DNA of 64,000 nt from Atrichornis clamosus (GCA_013400975.1 WBMZ01014171.1:1-64000); one strand, 5' to 3'. Shown: positions 38,501-51,317, counted from the stretch's first letter. Made by a program: numbers and translations. Notes: generated by a model from the letters alone, not told the origin.

Positions 38501-41500
38501 GGTAATACACACTTAGTGTACAAAAATTAAATTAGCAAATTATTACCAAGAGATGCAAATAGTGATTCACTTAGAATGAATTGCTGAGATCCGCATGTGG
38601 CACTTAAATAAACATACTGCCCTACAAGGGATTCTACTACTCCCTGTCCTGAGCAGAAAAGGTATTAAAATCTGACTCTGAGATAGGCTGACTCCACTGT
38701 GGTATTTTTGCTGGAGTATCAGAGACTAAATACTCAAAAGAAAACAAAAAATGTGCCATTGGAAGCAGTCTTCATGTTTGACAGACGATCAGTGGTTAAG
38801 CCTTTGGGCTTTGGCTCACCCAGGCCTTAGGTTTCTGGTGGGTACAGTCACCAAGAGAAACACTGTTGTTTTAAACCCTACACCTTAATTGGGCTACAGG
38901 ACAAAGCTCTGGCAGACAACCGCTCAGATTTCTAACGCTAAGGGTGTGTGCTGGCCAGCCAGGTCTCAATGTCAATGTTAGAGGCTAAGCCTCTACAGCT
39001 GGGTTATTAAATCAATAGGTGGAAGGAAGCCTGACACGGAGCCAGCTGCCGACATTGCAGTTCATTAGCAGATTATCCTGACTACTGTTTTTCAGGTGCT
39101 TTAATCAGGCTTTCAGGTTCTGATTTATCCTTTCTGTTTCCTGGGTGTTTCTGAAGAGGAGGGAGGATCCCTCTTCCATATAACTTTTTGCACAGGGGGT
39201 CTGTCCTCCCTTATTACAACACTTGGGCATGAGACAATCCAGCTGAAGAGTGCTAGACATGGACTCCCTGATTTCTTCACTGGAGCTGCGGCTTTTTGAG
39301 GTGCTGCCCAAGAGCAAGATCATGGCCCTGGAGGACACAGGAGTAAGCTTCACACACCTATGGTATTTCAGAAAGGAAAAAGACAAATTCTCCAGGATGA
39401 TGCCATATTTTGCCTTCTGAACTTGTTCAAAGCTGAGACTATACATATGCATGCAATAAAGGCAACTTGGAATGCTCGATGTTGCTACTGGAACCTTTTT
39501 CTTTTTATTGAAATCTGGTATTTTAATACCATGCATGGAAAATAATTTTTGGAATTAGATACATTTAATTTTAAAAACCAGAAAAATTTAATAAGAGACA
39601 TAAAAACTACTCCTTCAGACATTAATTGTAATTCCACCAAATATTTAAAATATCTGTGAATTGGATTCATCTAATGACCACAGAATTCTTTAAATTCCAT
39701 TTGTTTCTAGCAAAGACTTTAAAGGGCAACCTAACATACTTGTTGGGAAAATAAATATAATTAATGTCCATTAAGGTAACCTATCCTTTTATTGTTGTTC
39801 AAATACTAAGAAAAGAAAAAGCAATTTTGTTTGAGACTATACAATTAGTAATAGTAAAATTACCCTGCAATGATTTTAAACAATGTAAGGTTTGCTTCTG
39901 TAAACATATTAATAGCTGAGTATGTGTGTGTTGAGTCATATGTGTAATTATTCCCAGAATGGCTAGCTTCCAGGCATGTAGACTGAGTCCATGTATAACT
40001 TTTCCTGTTAGGGGCATGCTATGGGTAGAACTACACTTCTAACCTAGCTGATGGCATAAATCATACTTGAATTAGATAAAGATGTTGTGTATACCATTTA
40101 AAATTTTTTTTAAAAATCAGAAATTCCTCGTGGTGAATTTTTTTCTTAGTTCTCCTTGCCAAAATGCCTTGTCTAGTAAATGCCCCTTGAACTGTACATT
40201 TAGCTTTAATAAAAGTAGATTCTAATACACAACTGGGTCTTCCCTGACTGATGCTTTTTATGTTTTTGCAGGTGCACTGAATATGAAAAGCACTGGACCA
40301 GACATTTTTACTTTCTAAAAGGGTTCTAGGATTGATTTCTCAGATCGGGCAATGAAAGTTTAAAATCTGTTTTTTAATGAAGAGCTGGGTTTTGGCATTA
40401 CTGCTGGAAGATACATTTTTATATCTTGCAGTTAAGGCATTCTTATGATTAGGTTTATCTTTATAACCTACCTCTTAAAGATCTGTGTAATTTAAGTTGA
40501 TATGGGTATCTGAAAGCTGTCTTTATTGCCTGTAGTTCTTTCCGTAGTTTCAGTTTCATGGCTACAAAGGACACGATCTCTAACTACAATTTCACTTTTA
40601 CTGCCCTGTTTTATCAGACAAATTGCAATTTCACACCTTCTTAAGGAAGCAAGGTGAGAAGAAAACCACATTATATTGTTGACAAGGAAGATAAGACTAT
40701 TATTTACCTTGACATTTTTGAGCAATAATATTCTTCATATAACAGGATAAGAGATAAAGCATATCCTGTGGTGATAATGCACAAACTGAAAGGAACTTGC
40801 TTCCACATGCTATCAACACTAGCAATGAAACTGGGCCCCAGTGCAATAATTCTATATTTGAGCCAGTTCAGAATGGACAATTTTAGGAGAAAAGCAAGCC
40901 CTTAGTTTGGTCAACTAAAGTAAACACATTTTATCTGTGCACTGCAATGAATCACAGTCAATTTATTTAAGTGACTGAATGAAACAGGGTTCGTTTTTCT
41001 ATGTTTTGTTTGGTTGTTTCATTTCCCTTACTCTGACCTGCAGGTAAAGGCCATCTGAATAGAGAGCAGTACAATGCATACTAATGGTGTCTGGTCAGTG
41101 AAACTGTGTATCTGCACAGGCTACAAAGATGCCTTAGAAGTTTAAGGTATTGCAAAATACTGTTTCGCACCAGGATGTTCTTCACAATGAAGAACAAGAG
41201 ACAAGGAGGAATTAGCCACTGTCCTTGGAGCAAAATGGCATAAACACAGCTGAAAGTGAAATTTTAGCTCATGGGAGGAAATAGAACATACCTTTAACAG
41301 ACTGAGATATTCAGATTCTGTGGTGATGACAATGAAAGAAATACCTGTTTGAAATATATAACAAAATGCATAAAAACATAACAAATTAAACTCATTATGT
41401 CTCTAGAAAAACTAATTACATTCAAGCTTATATAATTCAACTTCATCATAGTTTGTATTATATGGTCATTTACTTTATCGAAATGTTCTTTACATTTTAT

Positions 41501-42169
41501 CCAAGTAAAAAAATTAGGTAGTGAGGTTCCCACAGTCTCTGGCAGATCATTCCTTGTTTCCCCTTCTCCTTCTCCCCATCTCTAATTCATCCTAGAATTT
41601 TTTTTTATTCTTTTTGAAGTATTTTTAATACTTTTAATTTTTTTACTTCTAATTTTACTTAAAATTTTAATATTCCAATTTTTAATTGAAAATTTCTCAT
41701 AGTTCTTGCCCCAACCTTTCTTTATCAGACAGCCAGAGGGCGAGGTGTATTTATAGGAGCTGCATGACTCAGAGATGGTAGCTCAAGTGGATCCCTTTGC
41801 ACTGAGCTTTGCTGTTTGGCCTCCCTCGGTGGGTTGCCACTGAGCTCTGAGAGCACCTTCATTTCTTGCAAACAAAAATAAACTGAGAAAGCACAGTGGG
41901 GGCTGGGATTGCCTCCACCTCTGTCCTTCACAAGGATTCTCCTTACTGCTATTTTTTCCTGCATACCCACTGGAACTGTATACAAAAAAAAAATTTAAAA
42001 GAAAAAAGAAAAGCGTGATCCCATCCAGCAGCGTGACTGCTCCACACAACTGAGTGAGGAAAAACGAGTGAAAGCCCATCACTGTGATGAGATGGAGGAG
42101 AGGGTCAGTGCTCTCCACCCAGACCATATTCCATGCTCCTTCCCTTAAGGCATCCATCCCTCTTTTCAT
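29571..42169. other. Intergenic, FDX1-RDX spacer, no gene recognised
   Basis: This is 12.6 kb of AT-rich DNA. Two open frames are the longest outside CpG islands and CR1: 33087-33485 on plus (132 codons from the first ATG) and 39105-39536 on minus (143 codons). Neither resembles a known family. An A/C-rich patch lies at 37825-37876. An LTR-like TATA and AATAAA pair lies at about 41.75-41.88 kb. Confidence 0.5.
37825..37876. repeat. A/C-rich low-complexity patch
   Basis: Runs of A broken by CC and CAC groups over about 50 bp. A similar patch occurs at 6050-6100. It could be a degraded poly(A) tail. Confidence 0.7.
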
Positions 42170-42810
42170 GCGCTGTCACAGCTCGACCCTTCCCAGCCCT
42201 GGGCTCACCACTCGCCGAGCTTCATTCCCGCCCGCCACATCCCGGGGTTGTTGGCATCGCCAGCTCTGAGCCACCCTATCTGGCGAGACACCCGGCCTCC
42301 CACTGCACCCCTGAGCACACGCCTGCCAAAAAGGCGCCACTGTTTCTGACGGGGTTTCGGACGGAAAACACCCACGGTGCCAACGCCCCCTCCCTGGCTC
42401 AAGCCTTTACCGACGTTTTCCTTTCCCGCCCGCGCTAAGGGGAGAGCTCCTTCTCGTCCTCTCCTTACTCAAGAGAGCAGGGACTTTCTGGAGGGCAGCT
42501 CTGCCGCTGGAGGAGCTGGCACTGGCTCACATAACACGGGCAGGGCTGCGCTCGGGTGGGCTACGCGGGGTCCCCGAGCACCGGCTCCGCCCGAACGCGC
42601 AGGGAGCCGCGGAGTCCCGTGCGGAGGGGCCGCAGCCTCAGAGAGTGTGCGTTCGCCGCCGTCCCCTCACGGGAGCTCCGTGTCCTGCCCCCGCCTGCAG
42701 CGGCTGCCCCCGGCCCTTCCCCGCCCCTCAAGGGAGGCCCTGGCGGCCACCGCCCCCGCGCCCCTCCGGGCAGCGGCTTCGCGCCGCACGCCGCGCATGC
42801 CCGGCCGCGC

Positions 42811-42822
42811 CGCGCGTGCGCA
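42811..42822 (+). promoter_or_regulatory. NRF1-type binding site in the RDX promoter
   Basis: CGCGCGTGCGCA fits the palindromic NRF1 consensus YGCGCRTGCGCR at every position. It lies upstream of the inferred RDX start region. The match is seen; occupancy is inferred. Confidence 0.6.
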
Positions 42823-42849
42823 GTGCGGGCGCAGGAGGCACATCTGATA

Positions 42850-43118
42850 GGGGGGAAAATCCGAACGGCGGCGGACGCCGCCATATTGCGGAGCTGTCAC
42901 AGCGCCCGCCGCGCTCCCCGCCGCGTCCCCGGCGAGCAGCGCGGGGCGGCCCCGCAGCGCGGCCCCGCAACGCCTCCTACCCCGCTGCGAGGGGGCGGCG
43001 GGGGGGGGGGACACATCGTCCCGCCCCGCGAGGAGCGGAGAGTGCCGCGCCCCAACCACCCTGCCCCGGGGGCTTGTTTCCCCCTCCGCCTGGCGCCGCG
43101 GAGGGAGCGGAGTCCCAG
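42850..43118 (+). other. RDX: RDX exon 1, non-coding 5' UTR (5' end approximate)
   Basis: The exon is inferred from a consensus donor, CCCAG before GTGAGG at 43119, inside the CpG island and directly upstream of the RDX coding exons in the same strand. The 5' boundary is an estimate from the YY1-type motif. The segment contains no ATG, so with exon 2 the first AUG in the transcript would be the radixin start. A G-rich tract (42991-43010, ending in 11 Gs) lies within it. Confidence 0.55.
42877..42888 (+). promoter_or_regulatory. YY1-type binding site near the inferred RDX start
   Basis: GCCGCCATATTG is the reverse complement of the classic YY1 motif AAnATGGCGGC. Sites of this form commonly sit at or just downstream of the start site in CpG-island promoters, which supports a TSS close to 42850-42890. 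Confidence 0.55.
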
Positions 43119-46100
43119 GTGAGGCAGGGGCTTGGGGCGCTGAGGCGAGGGAGGCGCGGGCGGATGCCGGCGGAGTCCCGGGGGCAGCGCGGGGGCGGCA
43201 GCTTGAGGTGGGAGCCCGCCCGCAGCCTTCGGTGGGCGGGGGGACTCGAGGCGACTTGTTGCGGCGGCGGGAGCGCGGCTCCGCGCCGCTCCTGTGCGGG
43301 CACCGCCGCCGCCCGGGACCTGGCCCTGGCTCGCCGACCCCCGGCTCGCCCTGCTCTGTTGGGGAGTCTCGGGAGCGCGCCCTCGGCGTGCCCGCGCAGC
43401 CCCCGCTGCATTATTCATGTCCCTGAGCGGCGCGGCTCGGGAGGTTACACTATAGTAGACATGTGGCAGTCGGGTCGGGCCAGCTGAATGTGGCGGTGTG
43501 GGAGAATAATAAGGAATTACTTCATAAACAAGTGCTGTGGAGCATCTGTTGCTGTCTATTGTTTTCGACAAAAGCGCGTTTTTAAGAGTCCTTAAGTACT
43601 GACCGACGTAATGGGCGCAGCGGCCCTGAATGAGCCTTTGTGCATTGTTTTTTTGAATGGATTAATGTTTTGTACAAGTCGTGGGCATTTGTAATTAACC
43701 TTGTCGCTTAAAGTTTAGCTCAGATAAGGGGTTTTAGTTTCAACTTTGTGGAATTCGTTTGTCTTTTGTCAGTTTCTTAATATGAACGCGAAAAAAACCC
43801 ACCTCCTTGGACTCTGTGCCAACACAACTAATCACTTCAGTTGTAAGGTGCTATTAAGCTGTCTTTACCAGTCTATGTAACACCCTAGACGAGTATTTCA
43901 TGTTCTTCTTTCTGGTACAGGCTTTAAAAAAGATTCAATTTTTTTAAGCTGAGTTACAGGAGTGGTAGTTCTAAGTAATTCTGTCTCTCTGACTGGTTTG
44001 TGTCAGGCTTCACATGTATCCCTGTATCTCGTTCTGTTTTGTTTTCACTGGAGATGTGTGTCGTTGTGTCTATGCCACAGGAGCATTTTGGGAATGCATG
44101 TGCCCGCACAGCACCTCACATGTTGAGAAGATTGTAGAAATGCTGTTGTTGCTGTCAGCTCTTAGTGCGTTGGCACAGCGCTGCTGGGCAACGTGTGCTT
44201 TGAGGGAAGACGTGGAGTTGGTGTACAGTAACATTATGGCTACCGTGATGAAGTTCTTTTTTCATCGTTAAAGATGGGACAAGTAGTAACTGTTTATTGG
44301 ATTGTAAGACTTACCTCTATTGATCTATTGATTTAACATAAGAGGGACTGTGAGAAAAATAAACTGCAAGTGAGTGCCATGTTCCCAGATAAGCAGCCTC
44401 CCAGCAAATGGCAGTTGCAAGGCAGTGGCGTATTTCCAAGCTTTGTGCCGAAGTGACACAGTTCTTCTATTAGGTTGGGAGACTGGAGAGCAAAAGCAGA
44501 ACAAACAGCTTTAGAAAATGCGTGAAAAAGTGACATGGTGTGACATGTCAGGAGCTGTCCAGAGAGTTTTCATTGAGTGCTGACTAAAAGAAAAGGTGTG
44601 AAAGTTTGTAGAGATGACAAAAAGAGTTCTGCTCTCACTCTTTCTGCCGTTGCAGTAGAGAGCTTTTCAGGGCTTGAATAGTACTGCCAGAAAAAGGTTG
44701 TTTCACAGAAAATTGGGTAAAGCTGTTTTGGATCTACCTACAAGGATTTGGGGTAGATTTGTGAGGATTTGGAACTACCTGCAAGCTGCAAAACCAGGAG
44801 GTAAGTGGTGTAGACGTTATGACGTTAGAAGGCAGTTCCTGGTAAGGTTCCTTTAGCCTTTGCTAGGATTCGTATTCAGCCCTTTTTCCTCACCAGTCAT
44901 GCTCCGCTTTTTGAGGACTGCTTCTGTTGGCAGAGGTGAAGAGGAAAATTGTTTAAGGCATTATGTCTGTTGGATGTGTTAAATACATCAAAGCTGTCCT
45001 TTTGCTTTGTATTGCATTAGAAGTCTGTGGGAGTAGAGGAAAGGGAGGATTTTCAAGTTTGTAAATGTAAACAAAGCTTTATACAAACTTCTGAAGAAAG
45101 AACTGATTGTGGAAAGATACTGATGCATTAAAGCGGCACCCAGTGTATCCTGCATGTTCAGCGAGTTTCCTCCAGAGCTGAAGGGACCTAGGTAAACTCT
45201 TCCCTTTCAACCCTGAAGAGCTGCATTTGTGGGCTAACTTTACCAGTAGGCTAATTTTTAGCTGTACTTTGGATTTAATTTTTTTTTCCTTTCTGCTTTA
45301 GACATTTATTAATCACTCTGTGAAATGAAACATTCAAGTCATGTAGTACAGGAAATATAAATATTACATTGTCCCAAAAAGGGAGTTAATAATCTTTACA
45401 TGAGAACATTTCAATTTAAGAACGCTGGCTTAGTGTATATGGAGAATGATATGAGTGGCCAGGTCATGTTCATAAGTTTCCTTTATTTTATGGAACTAGT
45501 TCTAAGAGACTTAACAGCGTCATTTAGAAAATACAATATTTGACTTTGAGATTAGATATACCCAGAATTTTAGGTATGTCTTATTTCTTTGCTAACTGTA
45601 TTTTTAGAGAATAGATTATTGCTCTTGGAAACAACAGTACTTCCATCAGTTTACATCCATAATTGTCATTTTTGCTGGTGCATCTGATGTACTTGGTAAG
45701 AGTAGCCAGTCATTGTAGGATTCTTCAGAGTTATTTCACATAGTGCAGTTGTGGGTATCTGAAGTTAAGGTTACTAAACTTAATATTTATTAACTGTATG
45801 TAAATTGTATAGCATGTCTAAAACATACCAGTTTATTAACTGGGAAAACTGCAAGTAGTGCATGAATATTCTTTGACTGGTATGTGTTGTTTTTAGTTGA
45901 ATACTGTGTTGGCAACTGCCAAGTTTTCATTTTACTTCTGAAGTTCTTAGGAATTCTAGTTTAGAAGAAGTACTCCACTCTTCAAAATGTATTTTCCTAT
46001 AAGTACATTGAATGCATAACAGTTGTACTAGTTATATTGCAGTTATTTTTCAGAGACAAGGAAAAGATACAGTATTAAAAAAAAAGTTGGCATGTAAAAG

Positions 46101-46163
46101 TCTGCATGTGACATCTAGCACTGGCCAAATCTCAATTATTGCATATTAGGTATAGAATTCAGC

Positions 46164-46197
46164 TCTTTTTTTTTTTCTTTTGTTTTTTTTTTTTTTC
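46164..46197. repeat. T-rich tract
   Basis: About 34 bp, nearly all T with single C and G breaks, in RDX intron 1. Confidence 0.85.
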
Positions 46198-47346
46198 TGT
46201 GAGATAAATGGCTTGTTTTAGTTCTCCCCCTGGTTTGCTTATATTGCAGACGACTGTGTGGGCGGTCTCTCTGTCCGTCTGAAAAAGATGTATGCAGAAG
46301 TAAAGTCTGTGGCAAAGGAACTTCTTTATTGGATTGCAGCAAGCGTGTCATTAGGGAGCTGTTAGTGTAAAAGATGATTGCCCTGCGGACATTCAGAAAC
46401 TGCTTTGGAGTAGAGAGACGCTTTTGTGGAAATCTGAGACCAGTTAGTCAGGTACAATGGCCTTTAAGTTGCCTATTGCTTCCTCCCCAAAAATCTAAAA
46501 CTTTCGGATACCACAAAAAATAGAATGGTATAAGACTTTGAAAAGAAAAAGTGTATTAATTTTAAATAAGTTCCTGTTAATAAATGAGTGAGTTATATTG
46601 CTGTGGGTAAAGCTCTGTGGTCCCTGACATCTGTCTGTATTTAGGAAAATAAATGATAAACCTCTTGCTTAAGCTTAGGAGGGATGCTGCTGGAGAGACT
46701 GCTTCTGAGAGAAGGCCCTAAGCTGTCAGATAGGAATCCTATTTGTAAGTGTTGGTTCTCCACCAGCAAAGCGTCCTGCTCAAACCTTCTGCCTCCTATC
46801 CCATCCTCACCTGACCTCAGACCCATGGCTGTGTGTATGAATGTTTCTTTTGAAAACAGCTGCTGCATAAATTATTTGACACTATTTTGGCATCAGGCAT
46901 TTTATGCACCATCACTTTCTGAAGAAAGCTTTCATTGTCATCTTTCAACAATTGCTTTATTTGTTGCCTTCTGTGGCGTAAGTGGAAACACGGATGATAC
47001 TGATTTAGAAATCCTAACTGCCTTGTAGTGAAATGAATTGAAAACACAGGTTTTCATTTCAAGAGAGTTCTTGATGTTCTGTATGACTTTTTTGTCTGTT
47101 TGTGATGTAGAGCCTGCTGATGCTTTTGTTTTTTTAGTCTAGAGCCCAGATTACTGCATACGCTCATGAAGGTCTTGAGTGTTGTAGCAGTAGGAAGTCT
47201 GCAAAGTCACGACCCTGCTAATTCTGACTTGGAAGAGGCACCTTTAGGATTTTAAATGCCAAAGTGATGAGCCTTCATGCCTAGTAGGTCCCAAGCTGGT
47301 TTCAGAATGCAGGAAGCAAAAGGAGTATCATTCCCAATTGTCTGGG

Positions 47347-47466
47347 TTTTGTTTTGTTTTGTAGGGTTTTTTTTGGTTTGTGTTTTTTTTGGTTTGTTTC
47401 TTTTTTTTTGTTTGGTTTTGATTTCGTGGGGCTTTTTCCGTTAGTTTTGGCTTTTTGGGTTTTTTT
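47347..47466. repeat. T/G low-complexity tract
   Basis: About 120 bp of TTTTG and TTTGG units of changing length with longer T runs, in RDX intron 1. The Lys/Asn/Thr-rich minus-strand frame across it is an artefact of the composition. Confidence 0.85.
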
Positions 47467-49265
47467 CTGCCCTTCTCTATTTGCAGTGACATTACCCATG
47501 AGTGTTATGATAAAAGTAAGTATAAGTAATTAGTTGCTTCAGAGTTGAAAATTTAGTAAAACTGATCTGGTTGCAGCTGCTAAATATAAATTAATCTGAA
47601 ATGGCATTAGTAGCAAAAGTGAACTGCCACTCCAGTAATAATAGTAGAGATGCACAATGTTTTGCCTGGCTTGATTTTTGGTTTCTTTTGGCCGAATGAT
47701 TTCCTTATATTTGTTTTGGTTTTAATGTTAGCTGGTGCCAGTAATTGGGAAAGATAGGATGATTTTCTTTTTTCATTCAGTGCTTATTTGATTTCAGTTT
47801 TTACGGTTTTCAGATCTGCAAGCTTTTTGATCTTTCTATACATATAATAGTTGCAATATGTTTTTTGTGAATGTGCTGTTTGGAAATTGCACAACATTTT
47901 GAATGCAGAGGCTGAAAACAGAGGCTGTTTTTTGTATTATGTATAAAATGGAAACAATGGAAACAAGTTCAGCATAGTTGGCTATAAATCTACTAAATTT
48001 TTCTTTTTTAAAAGAAATTATGCATTTAAAAAAAAATTTTACTAAAAGGTATTACAAGCAAACACTTCAACCAAAAATTGGTTTTGCATAGATTTTTTTT
48101 TAAAATTATTCATATGCTGTGATAATTTCTCAGGCCTATGAGCTCCGTGGTACTAAGTGAAACTTCATTTTTACTGAGTTTTGCACAAGAGGATTCTTGC
48201 TTTTGGATGATAGCTTTGTTCCCTTGTGTGCAAAAACATGTCTACCAACTGTGGTTTCATGGCACCAAATTAACCTGTAAAACTCTGTACAGTCACGTTT
48301 CTGATTTTAAAAGTTACCTTAAGGTTTATAAAGTATGTTTTCAAATAAATAATTTATGGTTTGTTTATAGTATTATAACAAAATGTTTGAGTGAAACCGA
48401 AGGAAAGCAAAAATCTGGGACATATTGATGAAAGAATTTGTAATGATAAAATGTATGAGGGTATGACAGTCATTGTAGAAATTGACAGGCATGTTGTCTC
48501 TTAGACCTCAGAAAGTCATCATTTGTTAACACAGATCTTACTCTTGTGTCATGTGCTGTCATTCCTCTCCTGGAGACTGGACTCCCTTATCAGTCATCTT
48601 ACACACCCCTTCCTTTCAATGCTGTGTAACTAAAGGCACATAAAAGTAGTTGTGCTACTTTCTATTCCTTTTGGTACTGTTGAGTTGGCACGCTTACAAA
48701 ATGGTGGCTGAGCATCTAATTTAGCTTTTGCATCGTTAATTAACTGAGTGTAACTCCAGGGCTTCAATCTGCCTTCAGTTTTTCAAGCATTGAGCCTCTG
48801 CTGTCAAAGAGGTGAACAGGGATTTCTACAGCTTGGAATCTTGCTAATTGTTAGCAGACATTAGAGCCAAGCTTGTTTTGGTTTTTATTACTCTCTTGAA
48901 TTTTTCCAAGGAGTACATTAGGGGAAGAGGGGAGAAAAGGAGGCAGTCTCTTCTCTAAAAGGGAAAAGTGCTGTTGAATTTTTATCAAAAGCCAGAGTTT
49001 TAAGCATACAATTTATTTTTCCTCCCCTGGAAGCGTTTGTGGTTAAAAAAAAGGGGGAGGGGAGAGGAATAGAGGAAAAGTGTATTCAGAATGTTCAAGA
49101 ATATATTAAACAGTATCTTGGAATACTAGTCTTACTGCTGATGTCCGGCTGTTAGGTAAATGCCTCGTCAGTAGAATTGCCTTGTTAAGGTTTAGGGCTT
49201 GACACTCTTCAATGGTCTCAGACCCAGGGGGCACTTACCAAAGACTGGCAAGAGGGATGTTTCAC

Positions 49266-49753
49266 TGATAGTGGCCACAGGGCAGAATTCACAAGCCACA
49301 AGGACATTTGGCAGTACTCCCAAGATAAGGAAGAAACTAACAAAGCCAACTCAGCAACTGCACTGAATCAGCTCCAACTGGGGAAAAGGTAATTCTGGCA
49401 GGGGAAGACTGTAACCATGATTCAGGGCCCACTGACTCAGGAAACCCATAACTCAAGAGAAGAGAATGACTGAGCATGTGGACTAATTGGCAGAAGCAAG
49501 AGAATAATTTAAGCAGTAGAAGGTAGAATGTTAATCAATAAGAGAGCTATATAACCTGTAGCCAATAAATCATGATTTCTTTGTGTGCTGAAATGTATAA
49601 AAGGTGTAAAGTTTTGATGATCAGGGTGCCTGCCTTTGGTGGGTTATCACGCAGCTCCCTGCTTTGTGCAGACTGGAATAAAGAGATAGAAATGCCTCGT
49701 CTCTGTGTGTAAATTGAAGCTGCACATCGGGCAGCAAGCCTGCATTTGGGACA
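49266..49753 (+). mobile_element. LTR-like element, sense in RDX intron 1 (5' limit uncertain)
   Basis: The segment has the order of a retroviral LTR: a TATA box, TATAAAA, at 49596-49602, then AATAAA at 49677-49682, and it ends TTTGGGACA at 49753. The 9 bp TCACTGATA occur at 49262-49270 and again at 49754-49762. One reading is a 4-bp TCAC duplication with the LTR starting TGATAG at 49266. Alternatively the 5' end is TGTCCGG at 49142, which pairs with GGGACA as an inverted repeat. I do not recognise the family by name. No viral genes are present. Confidence 0.55.
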
Positions 49754-51259
49754 TCACTGATACTCTCCAGTTCTCTAGAGTATCTTCTGTAATTTAAAAA
49801 AAAAAAATCTACTGGAATGTAATTGTCCTTGCGCTGCACAAGCATAGTATTATACCTTTATAGTTGGGCTATATTAGTTAGATCGTAATGAATATAACTT
49901 CAAGGTAGTGTTTTAATTTTTCAGGCTGATTTTTCATTAAACAAAGTTTTGCTCCATATCTGAGTTATGCCATTAGATCTCTTTTTCTGTAATCTTTAGT
50001 CTTAATATTTGGTTTCTTTACCAGCCAACAGCATTTATGATGCTTAAATTCTGGTTTGATCCTTTATCTGTGTTTTCAGTCCTTCTTTTCAAACATATCT
50101 CTACAGATTAGAAAAAGAAATAAAAAATAAAGGGCTAGTGCACCTTAATTGCTGTGCAAATGTTTCTGATATTTTTCTAATATTGCCAAGAAGCAAGGAA
50201 AATTAACTTCTTTTGTAATTTTTATATAAAAATTCTTTATATTGTCATTTTTATTTATGAATGAAAGATCATTTTTACAAAAGTTTGGTTTTTATGACCA
50301 GATTGCTCTTAAGTATTCTGTTTTTCTCTGTCTTTTTTTTTTTTTGCACTTCTCAAGATTTTATTCATCTCTTGCAGCCATGGAGTTATAATACTGCAAG
50401 ATCAGATTATTCTCAGTAGTATGTCACACTAATTTTTCTTAGTATAAGTGCAATTCCAGTTAATATTAGTTTTGAAGGCAATGCAATCTTTGATACTCTT
50501 TGCAAACCACCTACAGCTCTGATTTGTGGAAGTCATTACTGTGAATGTGTGCAAGAAGGTGACTAGCTGCTTGTTCTTTCTGAGTTAGAGTGAATTGAAA
50601 AGGAGGCAGGATGCTATCTACCAATAACATAGGATATTTTTTTCAAGGTATAAAAACTTTTTTGGAACAGACACAATGGTGAATACCACGTAGACATTGC
50701 TTACACCCTTCTGCTTAAAAAAAGCCAAGCCAAAAAAACCTTTATTATTTTAAGCACAGCAAATTTTCTTCCTTTTTTTACTGTTCTAGTGTACTTGCAT
50801 TTCTTTTCATTTGGGAAAAATGACTATCATTCCTTTGCTGAGAGAAATGAATTATTTCATAGACGTGAAATACAGTTTCAATGCTTTAAAATTATGTTAG
50901 AGGGCTTTTTTTGTCTTGAGGATGTTTCTTTTAAATAATGTTAGAAGTTTTTAATAGTTGATGATGTCTTATAGCAAAACCTTTAAAAGAATTTGTAGCA
51001 CTTGGCAAACTGTTGTCTCTTTATTCTAACACTAGTGCATTAATGTTCTACAAAAACAAGAAAGGATGTTACTTCTTAGAGATCTGTAGATCCTGGCACT
51101 GGCTAACTTAGTTGCTTTTTTTATACATCATCTACTGAAAAGTGTATTTTGTACATGAACAGCACTTGTTTACTTGTTTTGGAATTTGTACTATTTGCTG
51201 TGATGTAGATGAGCTCAGTTTTGATTTAAAAACAAGCCTTTGAATTTTGTTTTTGGCAG

Positions 51260-51317
51260 GAGCGATCAGAGTTTGTGGAAGCCATAAGTGGACAGGAGAC
51301 TACAGAAAACAAGAAAA

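Larger units (their letters stand above)
42170..43480 (+). promoter_or_regulatory. RDX: CpG island and TATA-less promoter of RDX
   Basis: A strongly GC- and CpG-rich block of about 1.3 kb has its densest core at 42550-43420. It carries a full NRF1-type site (42811-42822) and a YY1-type site (42877-42888) 55 bp apart, with no TATA box, as in broadly expressed genes. The YY1-type site suggests initiation near 42850-42890. Long open frames on both strands here (up to 280 codons) are expected from stop-poor GC-rich DNA and are not genes. Confidence 0.8.
43119..51259 (+). other. RDX: RDX intron 1
   Basis: This is 8.1 kb, assuming exon 1 ends at 43118. It begins inside the CpG island and becomes AT-rich. 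It holds T-rich tracts (46164-46197, 47347-47466) and an LTR-like element in sense orientation ending at 49753. No other gene is recognised. Confidence 0.6.

Noticed and set aside
42645..43487. 280-codon plus-strand frame, with 188- and 224-codon frames on both strands nearby
   Set aside because: These lie in the RDX CpG island, where stop codons are rare. The products are Pro/Arg/Ala/Gly-rich in every frame, have no domain, and overlap the inferred exon 1 and promoter.
47302..47499. Lys/Thr/Asn-rich minus-strand frame
   Set aside because: It is a direct translation of the T/G low-complexity tract.
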